A program made the translations under genes and the position numbers. A DNA stretch of 64,000 nucleotides, taken from Bufo bufo (Eukaryota; Chordata; Amphibia; Anura; Bufonidae). The notes beneath the pieces are model-generated. The model ran no database searches. It was not told the origin of the DNA and was given only the letters and a program-made list of their open reading frames with translations. Below are positions 1 through 10,119 of this stretch, one piece after another. How positions within the stretch are numbered: position 1 is the first letter of the stretch; every line of letters starts with the position of its first letter. The stretch spans positions 67,921,371 to 67,985,370 of the forward strand of contig NC_053393.1 of NCBI RefSeq assembly GCF_905171765.1, in the 5' to 3' direction.

Positions 1-172
1 GCTCCGTCTGGCAGCGTCTCCGCCGCCTTGGTGGCTCATCGTCATCCGATGATGATGAGGAGGATGCGGATGATAAAAGGAACGTGGGGTCATCCTCATC
101 CTCACTGGGGCTCTCGGAGTCGGAGGCAATCTGGGCGTATGCCTCCTCGGCCGAGAACATCCGGCGGGCCAT
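1..172 (-). CDS. piggyBac-type transposase, N-terminal fragment running off the window
   Basis: The minus strand reads from an ATG at 172-170 to the window edge, 57 codons with no stop. It begins MARRMFSAEEAY, then has an acidic Ser/Asp/Glu tract, a poly-Ser run with DDDE, and a basic RRRRRC patch. This acidic, serine-rich leader is typical of piggyBac-derived transposases (PGBD4-like) in frog genomes; the catalytic DDD domain would lie outside the window. The short ATG-to-terminus layout and the TTAA-flanked end at 1219 agree with this reading. Whether the rest of the gene is intact cannot be seen. The family call rests on recognition of the leader and on the transposon end, not on catalytic motifs. 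Confidence 0.72.
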   Translation of the reverse strand, partial: MARRMFSAEEAYAQIASDSESPSEDEDDPTFLLSSASSSSSSDDDEPPRRRRRCQTE

Positions 173-1219
173 GGGTGTGTGTGCGTGTATGTGTGCGTGT
201 GTGGCAAACTTTATTATATGTGCGTGTGTGTGGGGGCAACGGGTGTTCGCGTACTAAAAAAGGGAAAAAAAAGGGGCAAGTGTTAGAAAAAAAAAAAAAA
301 AAGTTCAAAGTTGCTGATCAGCGGTACAACGCTGATCAGCGGTGGGGCGGGCGATGCGCTAACAGTGGCCGGACAAAAAAAGTGCCGGACAGTCAGCTCA
401 CGCAGGAAAAAAAAAAAAAAAAAGTGGTGGTAAGGGGGCTGGTGGTGAGGGGGGGGGGGGCTGGTGAGGGGGGGCTCGTGGGGGGGCTGGTGGTGGTGGG
501 GGGCTGGTGGGGGGGGGCAAGTGGCAGGGGGGGGTCTGGGGTCTGGTAGCTGGTAGATGGATCAAAAAAAGTTTTGAAATAAAAGTACTTTTTTTTTTTT
601 TTTTTCTAACTAGTTTTTCCCTTCTTTCCCTGCCTAACGGTGCCTCTCCCTCACTGACCCTAACCTACCAGGGTGGCGATGGGTGCACGAGGGTGATGGA
701 TGGCGATTAGGGGGACGCAGGAGCTGTTGCTGAACGGTGCTGCACAGTCAGGGTGCTGGACAGGAAGAGGAGGGGAGAGAGGAGCGCAGGAAGTTTGAAT
801 CTCGCGCCTCTCTCCCCTGCACCAATCAGCACCCTGGACAGCGGCATTCAGCACCAGAGCCAGCGCCGCCTCTCCAAATCCTCGGACTGCGATAGGTGGT
901 GTATAATTACGCCACCGATCGCAGTCTTTTTCCGGTTCATCGGGTCACAGGACACCCGAATGGACCGGAAACGCAGAAAACCGCAGGTCTGAATTGACCT
1001 GCGGTTTTTTGCGATCGTCGATACGGCGGGGTCAAACGACCCCCCCCCCTGCATTGTTACGGGATGCCGGCTGAATGATTTCAGCCGAAATCCCGTTCCA
1101 ATTAACCCCCGCGGCGCCGGAATAGCAAATTAAAGCCATGACGTACCGGTACGGTACGTCATGGATCCTTAAGGATTCGGAACCCATGCCGTACCGGTAC
1201 GTCCTAAGTCCTTAAGGGG
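1..1219 (-). mobile_element. piggyBac-type transposon, 5' end with TTAA target site
   Basis: Upstream of the transposase fragment is a roughly 1-kb leader with GT-rich, poly-A, poly-G and poly-T tracts (about 170-610). Palindromic stretches with repeated GTACCGGTAC follow at about 1141-1200. The outer end read inward is CCCCTTAAGGACTTAGG, adjoining TTAA at 1220-1223. piggyBac elements integrate at TTAA and start with a C-run, so I take 1219 as the element end. The other end is outside the window. Confidence 0.62.
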
Positions 1220-1792
1220 TTAAAGAACCAATTCAGTTATGAAGTCACTTTGTGGGGCTTACATAAATGACCCCATTTTAGAAACTACACCCCTCAAGTT
1301 ATTCAAATATGACTTTACAATCTTTTTTAACCCTTTAGATGTTCCACAAGAATTAAAGAATTCAAAATTTCACTTCTTTTTACAGATTTTTCATTTTAAT
1401 CAATTTTTTTCCTGTAAGGCAGCAAGGGTTAACAGCAAAACAAAACTCAATATTTATTACCCCGATTCTGCAGTTTACAGAAACACCCCATATGTGGTCG
1501 TAAACCGCTGTACGGGCACACTGCAGAAGGGAAAGGAGCAACATATGGATTTTGAAGGGCAGATTTTGCTGGGATAATTTTAGGTTGCCATGTCGCATTT
1601 GAAGACCCTCTGATGCACCCCTACAGTGACCCCATTTTTGAAACTACGGGATAAGGTGACAGTTTTATTGGTACTATTTTGGGCTACATATGATTTTTGA
1701 TTGCTTGATATTACACTTTTTGTGAGGCGAGGTAACCAAAAAATGGCTGTTCTAGCACCGTTTTAATATTTTCTTTTTTTACAGCGTTCACC

Positions 1793-3519
1793 CAGTGGCG
1801 TAGCGTGGTGGGGGCTGTGGGGGCCATTGCCCCGGGCGCAAAATAGCAGGGGGCGCCAGGCATCAAGCACTTCAATGAGGACCACTCCGTTCTTCCTCAT
1901 AGGCTTCAGGCTAGTGGCCTGAAGCCTAAGAGGCAGTAGAGCGACCGTAGTGACTAGAATGGAGTTGCTCCTAGGAGGTATGATGTCAGGGGAAGAGGCG
2001 GAGTCTCGTCATCCAGGGGGAGGGGCCTCAATATTTGCAGGAGATTCTACAGAGCACGTTGTTGGAGAGAGGAGCAGAGGCTGGTATATTTACTTGGGGG
2101 GCTTTTTGCAGGGGCTTAAAGGAGGAGGAATAATCCTTGTACTGGAGACGGTATGCTAGAGGGGTCTGAAGGGAGGGTAGTGGGGTGATATTATTTACAT
2201 GGGACTGTATGCTGGAGGGGCTGAAGGCATGGGGGTGATATTATTTTACATAGGACTGTATGCTGGAGGGGCTGAAGGCAGAAAGAGTGGTGGATTTTAC
2301 ATGGGACTGTTTGCAAGAAGGGCTTGAAGGCAGGGGGAGTGATGTATCTTATGGGACTGTATGCTGGAGGGGCTGACGGCCAGCGGCAAAGAGAGGGAGT
2401 GTGATATTATTTACATGGGCTGTATGCTGGAGGGGCTGAAGGCAGGGGGAGTTTTGTATTTTACATGGGACTGTATGTTGGAGAGGCTGAAGGCGGGAAG
2501 TAATGTATTTTACATGGGACTGTATGCTGGAGGGGCTAAGGCAGGGAAGTGGTGTCTTACATGGGACTGTATGCTGAAGGGACTAAAGGCAGGGGGAGTG
2601 ATGTATTTTACATGGGACTGTATGCTGGAGGGGCGGAAGGCAGGACAAGTGATGCATTTTATATGGGACTGTTTGCAAGAAGGGCTGGAAGGAAGGGCTG
2701 TGATGTATCTTACATGGAACTGTATGCTGGAGGGGCTGAAGGCGGGGATTGATGTATTTTACATGAGACTGTATGCTGGAGGGGCTGAAGGCAGAGAAGT
2801 GATGTGTCTTACATGGGACTGTATGCTGGAGGGGCTGAAGGCAGAGAAGTGATGTGTCTTACATGAGACTGTATGCTGGAGGGGCTGAAGGCAGGGGAGT
2901 GATGTGTCTTACATGGGACTATCTTACTAATAATAAAAATACAGAGGCGGAAATAATAATAATAATACAGAGGGGGCCAGTATATAAAATAATTATACAG
3001 AGGGCATAATAGTTATGGGCACTACGGGGGGAGGGGAGGTCTGGTATCTGAGGATGATAGTAAAGTGAGAAATCAAAAAAAAAAGACGAGACGCGCCTGA
3101 AAGCAGTTATCATGACGGTCCTATCTCCGAATGAAGACGCTGAGGAAAGTGTACATCACAGGAGATGTCACTGGATGTAACAGGTATGGTGCGGTATTTT
3201 CCTGTATATTTCATAGCAATGTATGTTATGTCCATCCAAATATCTGTTTGGGAGGGCTGGATATAGAATTTGGCCCACACTGTAGCAGCCTGGCCCCAGA
3301 CTTCAGGTCATACTGTGCGTGTTCTGAATTCTGGGGCCTCACACCCATCTACTACATTATCTGTACTCAGAGAGTTATCCCTGTGTTATCTGTGGTGTTA
3401 CATAGGACTGCAGGTGGCATCTACTGCATTATTTATAAAAAGGGGAATGGTCACAGGTGGGGGGGGGGGGCACAATACTTGGCATGCCCCAGGTGCTGGC
3501 AACCCACGCTACGCCACTG
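1793..3519. mobile_element. Non-autonomous hAT element with perfect 8-bp TSD
   Basis: The left end CAGTGGCGTAGCGT (1793-1806) is the exact inverse of the right end ACGCTACGCCACTG (3506-3519). Both are flanked by the direct repeat CGTTCACC (1785-1792 and 3520-3527). A perfect 8-bp duplication with CAGTG-type ends is the hAT signature. Length is 1727 bp. It contains a minisatellite (2140-2925) and no transposase. A diverged relative lies at about 25970-27120. Confidence 0.88.
2140..2925. repeat. Minisatellite of about 51 bp inside the hAT element
   Basis: About 15 imperfect copies of a unit containing ACATGGGACTGTATGCTGG followed by AGGGGCTGAAGGCAGGGG. Units vary by a few bases, so all frames stay open for stretches. 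The apparent ORFs here (2361-2852 and others) are repeat by-products. Confidence 0.85.
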
Positions 3520-4101
3520 CGTTCACCTGACAGGATAGGTCATGTATTATTTTTCTAGAGCTGGTAATTACAGACACAACGATACCAAATATGTGTATTT
3601 TAATTTTTGTTTCAGTTTTACATAATAAAGAATATATATATTTTTTTTAATCATGTTTTTGTGTCTCCATTTTCTGAAAGACATATTTATTTTAATTTTT
3701 CTGCAATCGTCTTGTGCAGGGGCTAATTTTTTGTGGGAATAGTTGACCTAAGATTTTTTGATCGTTCAATATTACACATTTTGGGGGCCTGGTGACCAAA
3801 AAAATGGCTGTTTTTTTTTTTTACAGCATTCAACTAAGGGGTAAGGTCAGGTGATGAGTTTTTAGAGCTGCTCATTACAGACGTGGTGATATCTAATATG
3901 TCTATTTTTTATTTTATGTATTTCATTTTTTAATTTTTTTTATAATTTTTTGTCTGAATTTTCTGAAAGCCACATTTTTTTCATTTTCTGCCGATCATCT
4001 TGTGTAGGGGCTCGTTTTTTGACAGAAGAATTGATGTTTTTATTGGTACCATTTTTGGGTACATATGATTTTTTTGATTGTTCAATACTACACTTTTTTG
4101 G

Positions 4102-4380
4102 CTAAGGTGACCAAAAAATGGCTGTTTTGGCATCTGAGACAAAAGCCAGGCTCATCAGTAAAGATGATAGACCTCCATTCCATGCCTCTATTGACATCAT
4201 GCTGTGCAACTTGATGTCTTAGAGATCTGTGGTGTGAGATCAATGGAACACCTGTAGCTGGGTGTTTGGCTAGTAGCCTAGTGTCATACAAACACCTTCT
4301 GATGGTTTGTGTAGACAATGTTTGCCACCTTACGCTTGGGATGTGACGTCCAATTTCACTTGCTGTGCAAAATAGATCAC
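4102..4380 (-). pseudogene. Tc1/mariner transposase relic, middle part
   Basis: The minus strand encodes a Tc1-like stretch containing STQTIRRCLYDTRL, LISHH, and WRSIIFTDEPGFCLR. The latter is the block around the first catalytic Asp of the DDE triad in Tc1 transposases. The reading frame is broken before and after. The upstream coding part continues at 11108-11290, because an LTR retrotransposon inserted between them (TSD ATCAC at 4376-4380 and 11108-11112). The 3' part with the second Asp and the Glu is not recognisable. It is not expected to be functional. Confidence 0.8.
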
Positions 4381-5367
4381 TGTAACGGAACTCCTAGCAC
4401 CCCGACCGGGTACCTCCGTTGAATGGATGCTCCTAGTGCTTTCCGAGGACTCCAAGCACTCCACTTGACACCGTACGCACTGCAGACCCCACGAACCGCC
4501 GAAGCTTGGTTGAGGTCTCACCGTCTCCTACCCATCCTGGACCTACGACAAGGCTCCAGGCTCCAGTGGGTGAACCTCTCCTAAAACCAGAGAGCAGGAA
4601 CAGCTCTTAAAAGGGCTAGTAGTTATAGCCAGGGGAGTATAGCAAATCTCCCAGCGTATAGCAATCACCAGCGTCGATCAGTTACCCAAACATCAGCCTC
4701 AACATGATAAAGGGTAAAACAGGAACTCTTTATTGAGGGCTACCCGCCTGTATTTATGCAGGTCCCCATCTGGTGGACACGCCCCTAGGGGACCAGAATG
4801 AAGACTATGACACAGGACAGATATGCAGCACTGCAGGATAGACAGACACAATACATCCCCACAATGCATCATGGTTTCCTCCTCTCTGCCCTGGAGACAC
4901 CCGAGGAGTAATCCAATTATCTCTCAAGACAAAGGGAAATCACCAATACACATGTGGGAGCAACAGGACAGGAATCACCACCCAAATACACAAAATCCTC
5001 CCTTCTGTCTGTGATATAATTATGGATTAACATAACTATCACAGACAGTAAAAATACAGTTTTTAAACATACACTGTAACTTTAAAACCATACATTCCAT
5101 CTCCATAAAAATTACACATTTAAACTCAGCATACATCAAACATAAACACTTCCAAAAATCACACAAATCCTCCAGCGGATCAAAAGTTAAGTGGAAGTCC
5201 TTTATGACCGACCGCAAGCACAATTTCCTGCCCAAAACAGTTCCATAGATTTAAGCTGTGCGGCCGGTCTGTCTGCTCCTTTAAAGTTAGTATGGGCCAT
5301 AATCCTGAGGCAAGAGGCTGGTAGCCAGGCCCCTCCGAAGCCCAGTGGCGAGGTTGGTTTCGCCACA
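4381..5367 (-). repeat. LTR copy 1 (3' LTR of the element)
   Basis: Reads TGTGGCG...CCGTTACA on the minus strand. It carries a minus-strand AATAAA (plus 4729-4734) and, about 20 bp upstream, a TATA-like CATAAATA (around 4751-4758), consistent with U3/R signals. It differs from the 5' LTR (10120-11107) at only a few positions seen by eye. Confidence 0.9.
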
Positions 5368-5390
5368 TATCTCCCCCTCCCAGGGAAGAC
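5368..5390 (-). other. Polypurine tract next to the 3' LTR
   Basis: The minus strand reads GGGAGGGGGAGATA directly before the LTR's TGTGGCG. It recurs at 8178-8200 next to LTR copy 2. Such purine runs prime plus-strand synthesis in LTR retrotransposons. Confidence 0.75.
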
Positions 5391-5424
5391 TAACCAGATA
5401 CCTGACCTCATGCCGGTCGGTATC

Positions 5425-6260
5425 TCAGTTAGTCTGGCAGTCCACCCACAACCCAATACTGGACCTGTTGAATTTTGGGGCCTGGCTCTGTTCTGTATGT
5501 CTCCAGCTGTTGAGGGGGCATCTGCTACTCCTTGCTTCCTTGTTGCTCTCTAGCTTGGAGCTGTAGGTACTTGGTGGGCAGAGGCCGACTGCGCTCTGCC
5601 CCGATGCCAGCTCTTCCGCTGGGGTAGCCTGTGGGAAGTCTGGCTCTGGAGAAGAGGATAGGGGAGGGCAGAGGCCGACTGCGCTCTGCCCAGATGCCAG
5701 CGCTTCCGCTGGGGTAGCCTGTGGAAAGTCAGCCTCTGGAGAAGAGGATAGAGGAGGGCAGAGGCCAACTGCGCTCTGCCCAGATGCCAGCTCTTCCGCT
5801 GGGGTAGCCTGTGGGATGTCTGGCTCTGGAGAAGGGGATAGGGGAGGGCAGAGGCTGACTGCGCTCTGCCCAGATGCCAGCTCTTCTGCTGGGGTAGCCT
5901 GTGGGGAGTCAGGCTCTGGATAAGAAGGTAGGGGAGGGCAGAGGCCAACTGCGCTCTGCCCAGATGCCAGCTCTTCCGATGGGGTAGCCTGTGGGATGTC
6001 CGGCTCTGGAGAAGAGGATAGGGGAGGGCAGAGGCCGACTGCGCTCTGCTCAGATGCCAGCTCTGCCGCTGGGGTAGCCTGTGGAAAGTCAGCCTCTGGA
6101 GAAGGATAGGGGAGGGCAAAGGCCAACTGCGCTCTGCCCAGTTGCCAGCTCTTCTGCTGGGGTAGCCTGTGGGGAGTCAGGCTCTGGATAAGAGGATAGG
6201 GGAGGGCAGAGGCCAACTGCGCTCTGCCCAGTTGCCAGCTCTTCCGCTGGGGTGTGGTCA
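5425..6260 (-). pseudogene. Truncated copy of the gag-like C-terminal repeat region
   Basis: Duplicate of the C-terminal part of the frame at 8235-9160, made by the tandem duplication. It starts in mid-repeat at the TGGTCA junction and so lacks the unique N-terminal region. The repeat count is one lower than in the second copy. Confidence 0.7.
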
Positions 6261-6910
6261 CAGGTTGGGGGGGGGGGCACAATACTTGGCATGCCCCAGG
6301 TGCTGGCAACCCACGCTACGCCACTGCGTTCACCTGACAGGATAGGTCATGTATTATTTTTCTAGAGCTGGTAATTACAGACACAACGATACCAAATATG
6401 TGTATTTTAATTTTTGTTTCAGTTTTACATAATAAAGAATATATATTTTTTTTTTAATCATGTTTTTGTGTCTCCATTTTCTGAAAGACATATTTATTTT
6501 AATTTTTCTGCAATCGTCTTGTGCAGGGGCTAATTTTTTGTGGGAATAGTTGACCTAAGATTTTTTGATCGTTCAATATTACACATTTTGGGGGCCTGGT
6601 GACCAAAAAAATGGCTGTTTTTTTTTTTTTTACAGCATTCAACTAAGGGGTAAGGTCAGGTGATGAGTTTTTAGAGCTGCTCATTACAGACATGGTGATA
6701 TCTAATATGTCTATTTTTTATTTTATGTATTTCATTTTTTAATTTTTTTTATAATTTTTTGTCTGAATTTTCTGAAAGCCACATTTTTTTCATTTTCTGC
6801 CGATCATCTTGTGTAGGGGCTCGTTTTTTGACAGAAGAATTGATGTTTTTATTGGTACCATTTTTGGGTACATATGATTTTTTTGATTGTTCAATACTAC
6901 ACTTTTTTGG

Positions 6911-7189
6911 CTAAGGTGACCAAAAAATGGCTGTTTTGGCATCTGAGACAAAAGCCAGGCTCATCAGTAAAGATGATAGACCTCCATTCCATGCCTCTAT
7001 TGACATCATGCTGTGCAACTTGATGTCTTAGAGAGCTGTGGTGTGAGATCAATGGAACACCTGTAGCTGGGTGTTTGGCTAGTAGCCTAGTGTCATACAA
7101 ACACCTTCTGATGGTTTGTGTAGACAATGTTTGCCACCTTACGCTTGGGATGTGACGTCCAATTTCACTTGCTGTGCAAAATAGATCAC
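6911..7189 (-). pseudogene. Tc1/mariner transposase relic, duplicated copy
   Basis: Copy of 4102-4380 generated by the 2.8-kb tandem duplication. It carries the same FTDEPGF block and differs by at least one residue (HHSSLR instead of HHRSLR). It ends in the same ATAGATCAC next to LTR copy 2. Confidence 0.8.
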
Positions 7190-8177
7190 TGTAACGGAAC
7201 TCCTAGCACCCCGACCGGGTACCTCCGTTGAATGGATGCTCCTAGTGCTTTCCGAGGACTCCAAGCACTCCACTTGACACCGTACGCACTGCAGACCCCA
7301 CGAACCGCCGAAGCTTGGTTGAGGTCTCACCGTCTCCTACCCATCCTGGACCTACAACAAGGCTCCAGGCTCCAGTGGGTGAACCTCTCCTAAAACCAGA
7401 GAGCAGGAACAGCTCTTAAAAGGGCTAGTAGTTATAGCCAGGGGAGTATAGCAAATCTCCCAGCGTATAGCAATCACCAGCGTCGATCAGTTACCCAAAC
7501 ATCAGCCTCAACATGATAAAGGGTAAAACAGGAACTCTTTATTGAGGGCTACCCGCCTGTATTTATGCAGGTCCCCATCTGGTGGACACGCCCCTAGGGG
7601 ACCAGAATGAAGACTATGACACAGGACAGATATGCAGCACTGCAGGATAGACAGACACAATACATCCCCACAATGCATCATGGTTTCCTCCTCTCTGCCC
7701 TGGAGACACCCGAGGAGTAATCCAATTATCTCTCAAGACAAAGGGAAATCACCAATACACATGTGGGAGCAACAGGACAGGAATCACCACCCAAATACAC
7801 AAAATCCTCCCTTCTGTCTGTGATATAATTATGGATTAACATAACTATCACAGACAGTAAAAATACAGTTTTTAAACATACACTGTAACTTTAAAACCAT
7901 ACATTCCATCTCCATAAAAATTACACATTTAAACTCAGCATACATCAAACATAAACACTTCCAAAAATCACACAAATCCCTCCAGCGGATCAAAAGTTAA
8001 GTGGAAGTCCTTTATGACCGACCGCAAGCACAATTTCCTGCCCAAAACAGTTCCATAGATTTAAGCTGTGCGGCCGGTCTGTCTGCTCCTTTAAAGTTAG
8101 TATGGGCCATAATCCTGAGGCAAGAGGCTGGTAGCCAGGCCCCTCCGAAGCCCAGTGGCGAGGTTGGTTTCGCCACA
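7190..8177 (-). repeat. LTR copy 2 (produced by the tandem duplication)
   Basis: Near-identical to 4381-5367. It is flanked on its left by the duplicated host ATAGATCAC and on its right by the polypurine tract. This is the functional-position 3' LTR of the fuller internal region 8178-10119. Confidence 0.9.
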
Positions 8178-8234
8178 TATCTCCCCCTCCCAGGGAAGAC
8201 TAACCAGATACCTGACCTCATGCCGGTCGGTATC

Positions 8235-10005
8235 TCAGTTAGTCTGGCAGTCCACCCACAACCCAATACTGGACCTGTTAAATTTTGGGGCCTGGCTCTG
8301 TTCTGTATGTCTCCAGCTGTTGAGGGGGCATCTGCTACTCCTTGCTTCCTTGTTGCTCTCTAGCTTGGAGCTGTAGGTACTTGGTGGGCAGAGGCCGACT
8401 GCGCTCTGCCCCGATGCCAGCTCTTCCGCTGGGGTAGCCTGTGGGAAGTCTGGCTCTGGAGAAGAGGATAGGGGAGGGCAGAGGCCGACTGCGCTCTGCC
8501 CAGATGCCAGCGCTTCCGCTGGGGTAGCCTGTGGAAAGTCAGCCTCTGGAGAAGAGGATAGAGGAGGGCAGAGGCCAACTGCGCTCTGCCCAGATGCCAG
8601 CTCTTCCGCTGGGGTAGCCTGTGGGATGTCTGGCTCTGGAGAAGGGGATAGGGGAGGGCAGAGGCTAACTGCGCTCTGCCCAGATGCCAGCTCTTCTGCT
8701 GGGGTAGCCTGTGGGGAGTCAGGCTCTGGATAAGAAGGTAGGGGAGGGCAGAGGCCAACTGCGCTCTGCCCAGATGCCAGCTCTTCCGATGGGGTAGCCT
8801 GTGGGATGTCCGGCTCTGGAGAAGAGGATAGGGGAGGGCGGAGGCCAACTGCACTCTGCCCAGATGCCAGCTCTTCCGCTGGGGTAGCCTGTGGGATGTC
8901 CGGCTCTGGAGAAGAGGATAGGGGAGGGCAGAGGCCGACTGCGCTCTGCTCAGATGCCAGCTCTGCCGCTGGGGTAGCCTGTGGAAAGTCAGCCTCTGGA
9001 GAAGGATAGGGGAGGGCAAAGGCCAACTGCGCTCTGCCCAGTTGCCAGCTCTTCTGCTGGGGTAGCCTGTGGGGAGTCAGGCTCTGGATAAGAGGATAGG
9101 GGAGGGCAGAGGCCAACTGCGCTCTGCCCAGTTGCCAGCTCTTCCGCTGGGGTGTGGTCAGGGAATCCTATCCCCAGGACCTTGTTGCAGATCGGCTGTG
9201 GAGAGGAGGAATCGCTTACCTCCTCCTCCTGGCATTCCTGCAGAGTTGGTGGGGGATCTGAACCGGCAGTCCAGCATCTCTGTAGGGCCGGTGGAGAGAC
9301 CTCGGTCCCATCTCCACCTGCCATCGGGAGGTCTTCCCAGAACCAGTCTATGAAGTTCCCTACTTTGGGAGTTGGTAGGGAAGCAGGGGGTATCGCCGGC
9401 AAGTCTTCCCAGTTGTAGTGGGGCAGATCTGGCTCTGCTTGTCGAGTAGGTTGGGGATTAATGGAGCTGAGCAGGTGTTGGTAGGTCTGCTCCAGCTCCC
9501 ACTCCCTTGTTACCAGGTGGGTCATGTCTTTGCTCACCTCCCTTCCGTCAGCATAAACATGCATGCCCATCCGGTAGTCGTAGATATCCCAAAACCTAGA
9601 CTCCTCTGTGTTGCCAAGATCAATGTCCTCCTCCAAGGCATCCCTTAGTAACCCCGGTCCATCAAACTCCTCACCCTCGGTTCTGTCGTGCTCAGCCATC
9701 CAGGGGGAATATTGAATGACATGCCACCTTAGGGCCTGGTAAGCGTCCTCTAGCCAAAGCTCCTTACATACCAGGTTCTGGAGCTCTGTTACCCAGTCAC
9801 CCAGGGGCTGCTCTCCCAAGAGACCCATCCGCATCGCCACGCGCTTCTGTAGCCGCTGCTCATAACTGGGGAGACTCTCACCTCGCCGCCGCTAGGCATT
9901 TTCCAGGGCATCATACCAAACTTCCTTTCTGTCTGCATCCCTGTAGTCTGCGGCTGCCTCCTCCTCCTCGTCATAGAACGCTGTCCGAAGACTAGCCGAT
10001 TCCAT
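8235..10005 (-). pseudogene. Gag-like protein of the non-autonomous LTR element
   Basis: The frame starts at an ATG (10005-10003) with MESASLRTAFYDEEEEAAADY. It is interrupted by one in-frame TAG just before the RRRGESLPSYEQ segment, then runs on through an acidic, Trp/Tyr-rich region (9840 to about 9170). Next come repeats of about 30 residues built on AEELASGQSAVGLCPPL and SSPEPD. The frame changes near 9000, where one repeat lacks two bases (GAAGGATA versus GAAGAGGATA). It ends at a stop at 8235. No CCHC knuckle, protease DSG or YxDD motif is seen. Position, between a tRNA-type primer site and a polypurine tract, is the reason for calling it gag-like. The sequence itself matches no family I can name. 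Confidence 0.6.
8390..9150. repeat. 90-bp coding tandem repeat
   Basis: About eight units carrying GCTCTGCCCAGATGCCAGCT then CTTCYGCTGGGGTAGCCTGT. Each is 90 bp (30 codons) apart from small indels. A sister array lies at 5580-6250 with one fewer unit. The repeat keeps more than one frame open on both strands, which creates several shadow ORFs. Confidence 0.88.
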
Positions 10006-10097
10006 CCTTCTGTAGCCAGGGGCGCTGTACGGATACTAGCGTTGCCCTCAATTTAGTAAATCCACGAACCGTGCTGCTTCTCCTCACACTAGGACGC

Positions 10098-10119
10098 CAT
10101 CCCACTGCTTGCCACCAAA
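10098..10119 (-). other. Primer-binding site, probably tRNA-Leu
   Basis: Immediately downstream of the 5' LTR the minus strand reads TTTGGTGGCAAGCAGTGGGA. Its complement ends TCCCACTGCTTGCCACCA. This closely resembles the 3' end of vertebrate tRNA-Leu (CCCACCGCTGCCA plus CCA) with one substitution and one extra base. The tRNA assignment is from memory. Confidence 0.55.

Larger units (their letters stand above)
1224..4101. repeat. Old AT-rich interspersed repeat, split by a hAT insertion
   Basis: Sequence at 1224-1784 resumes at 3528-4101 once the hAT element and one target copy are removed. The left part matches, in reverse orientation, the repeat at 50228-51380 (shared blocks include GAAGTCACTTTGTG and the AAACACCCCATATGTGGTCG segment). 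The right part contains two or three diverged subrepeats with ACCAAAAAATGGCTG and GGGGCTAATTTTTTG-like motifs. No coding frame is evident. It is probably an old non-autonomous DNA transposon of the piggyBac-like group. Confidence 0.55.
3448..6260. repeat. Tandem segmental duplication, copy 1
   Basis: This segment recurs nearly base for base at 6255-9160. It covers the right end of the hAT element, the old repeat, the Tc1 relic piece, one LTR and part of the LTR element's coding repeat. Both outer breakpoints and the inner junction share TGGTCA (3448-3453, 6255-6260, 9155-9160), a 6-bp microhomology. Only scattered substitutions are seen, such as AGATCTG versus AGAGCTG near 4221/7031. Confidence 0.93.
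6255..9160. repeat. Tandem segmental duplication, copy 2
   Basis: Second copy of 3448-6260. It is about 93 bp longer, mainly because it has one additional 90-bp coding-repeat unit at about 8836-8926. Beyond 9160 the sequence continues into the single-copy part of the LTR element. Confidence 0.93.

Noticed and set aside
4823..5014. 63-codon frame found three times (4823, 7632, 10562)
   Set aside because: It recurs only because it lies in the three LTR copies, antisense to the element. No evidence of translation.
5191..5566. Plus-strand frames next to the LTR (120 and 73 codons) and copies at 8001-8376
   Set aside because: They overlap LTR, polypurine tract and the minus-strand gag-like frame. 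They are shadow frames duplicated with the segment.
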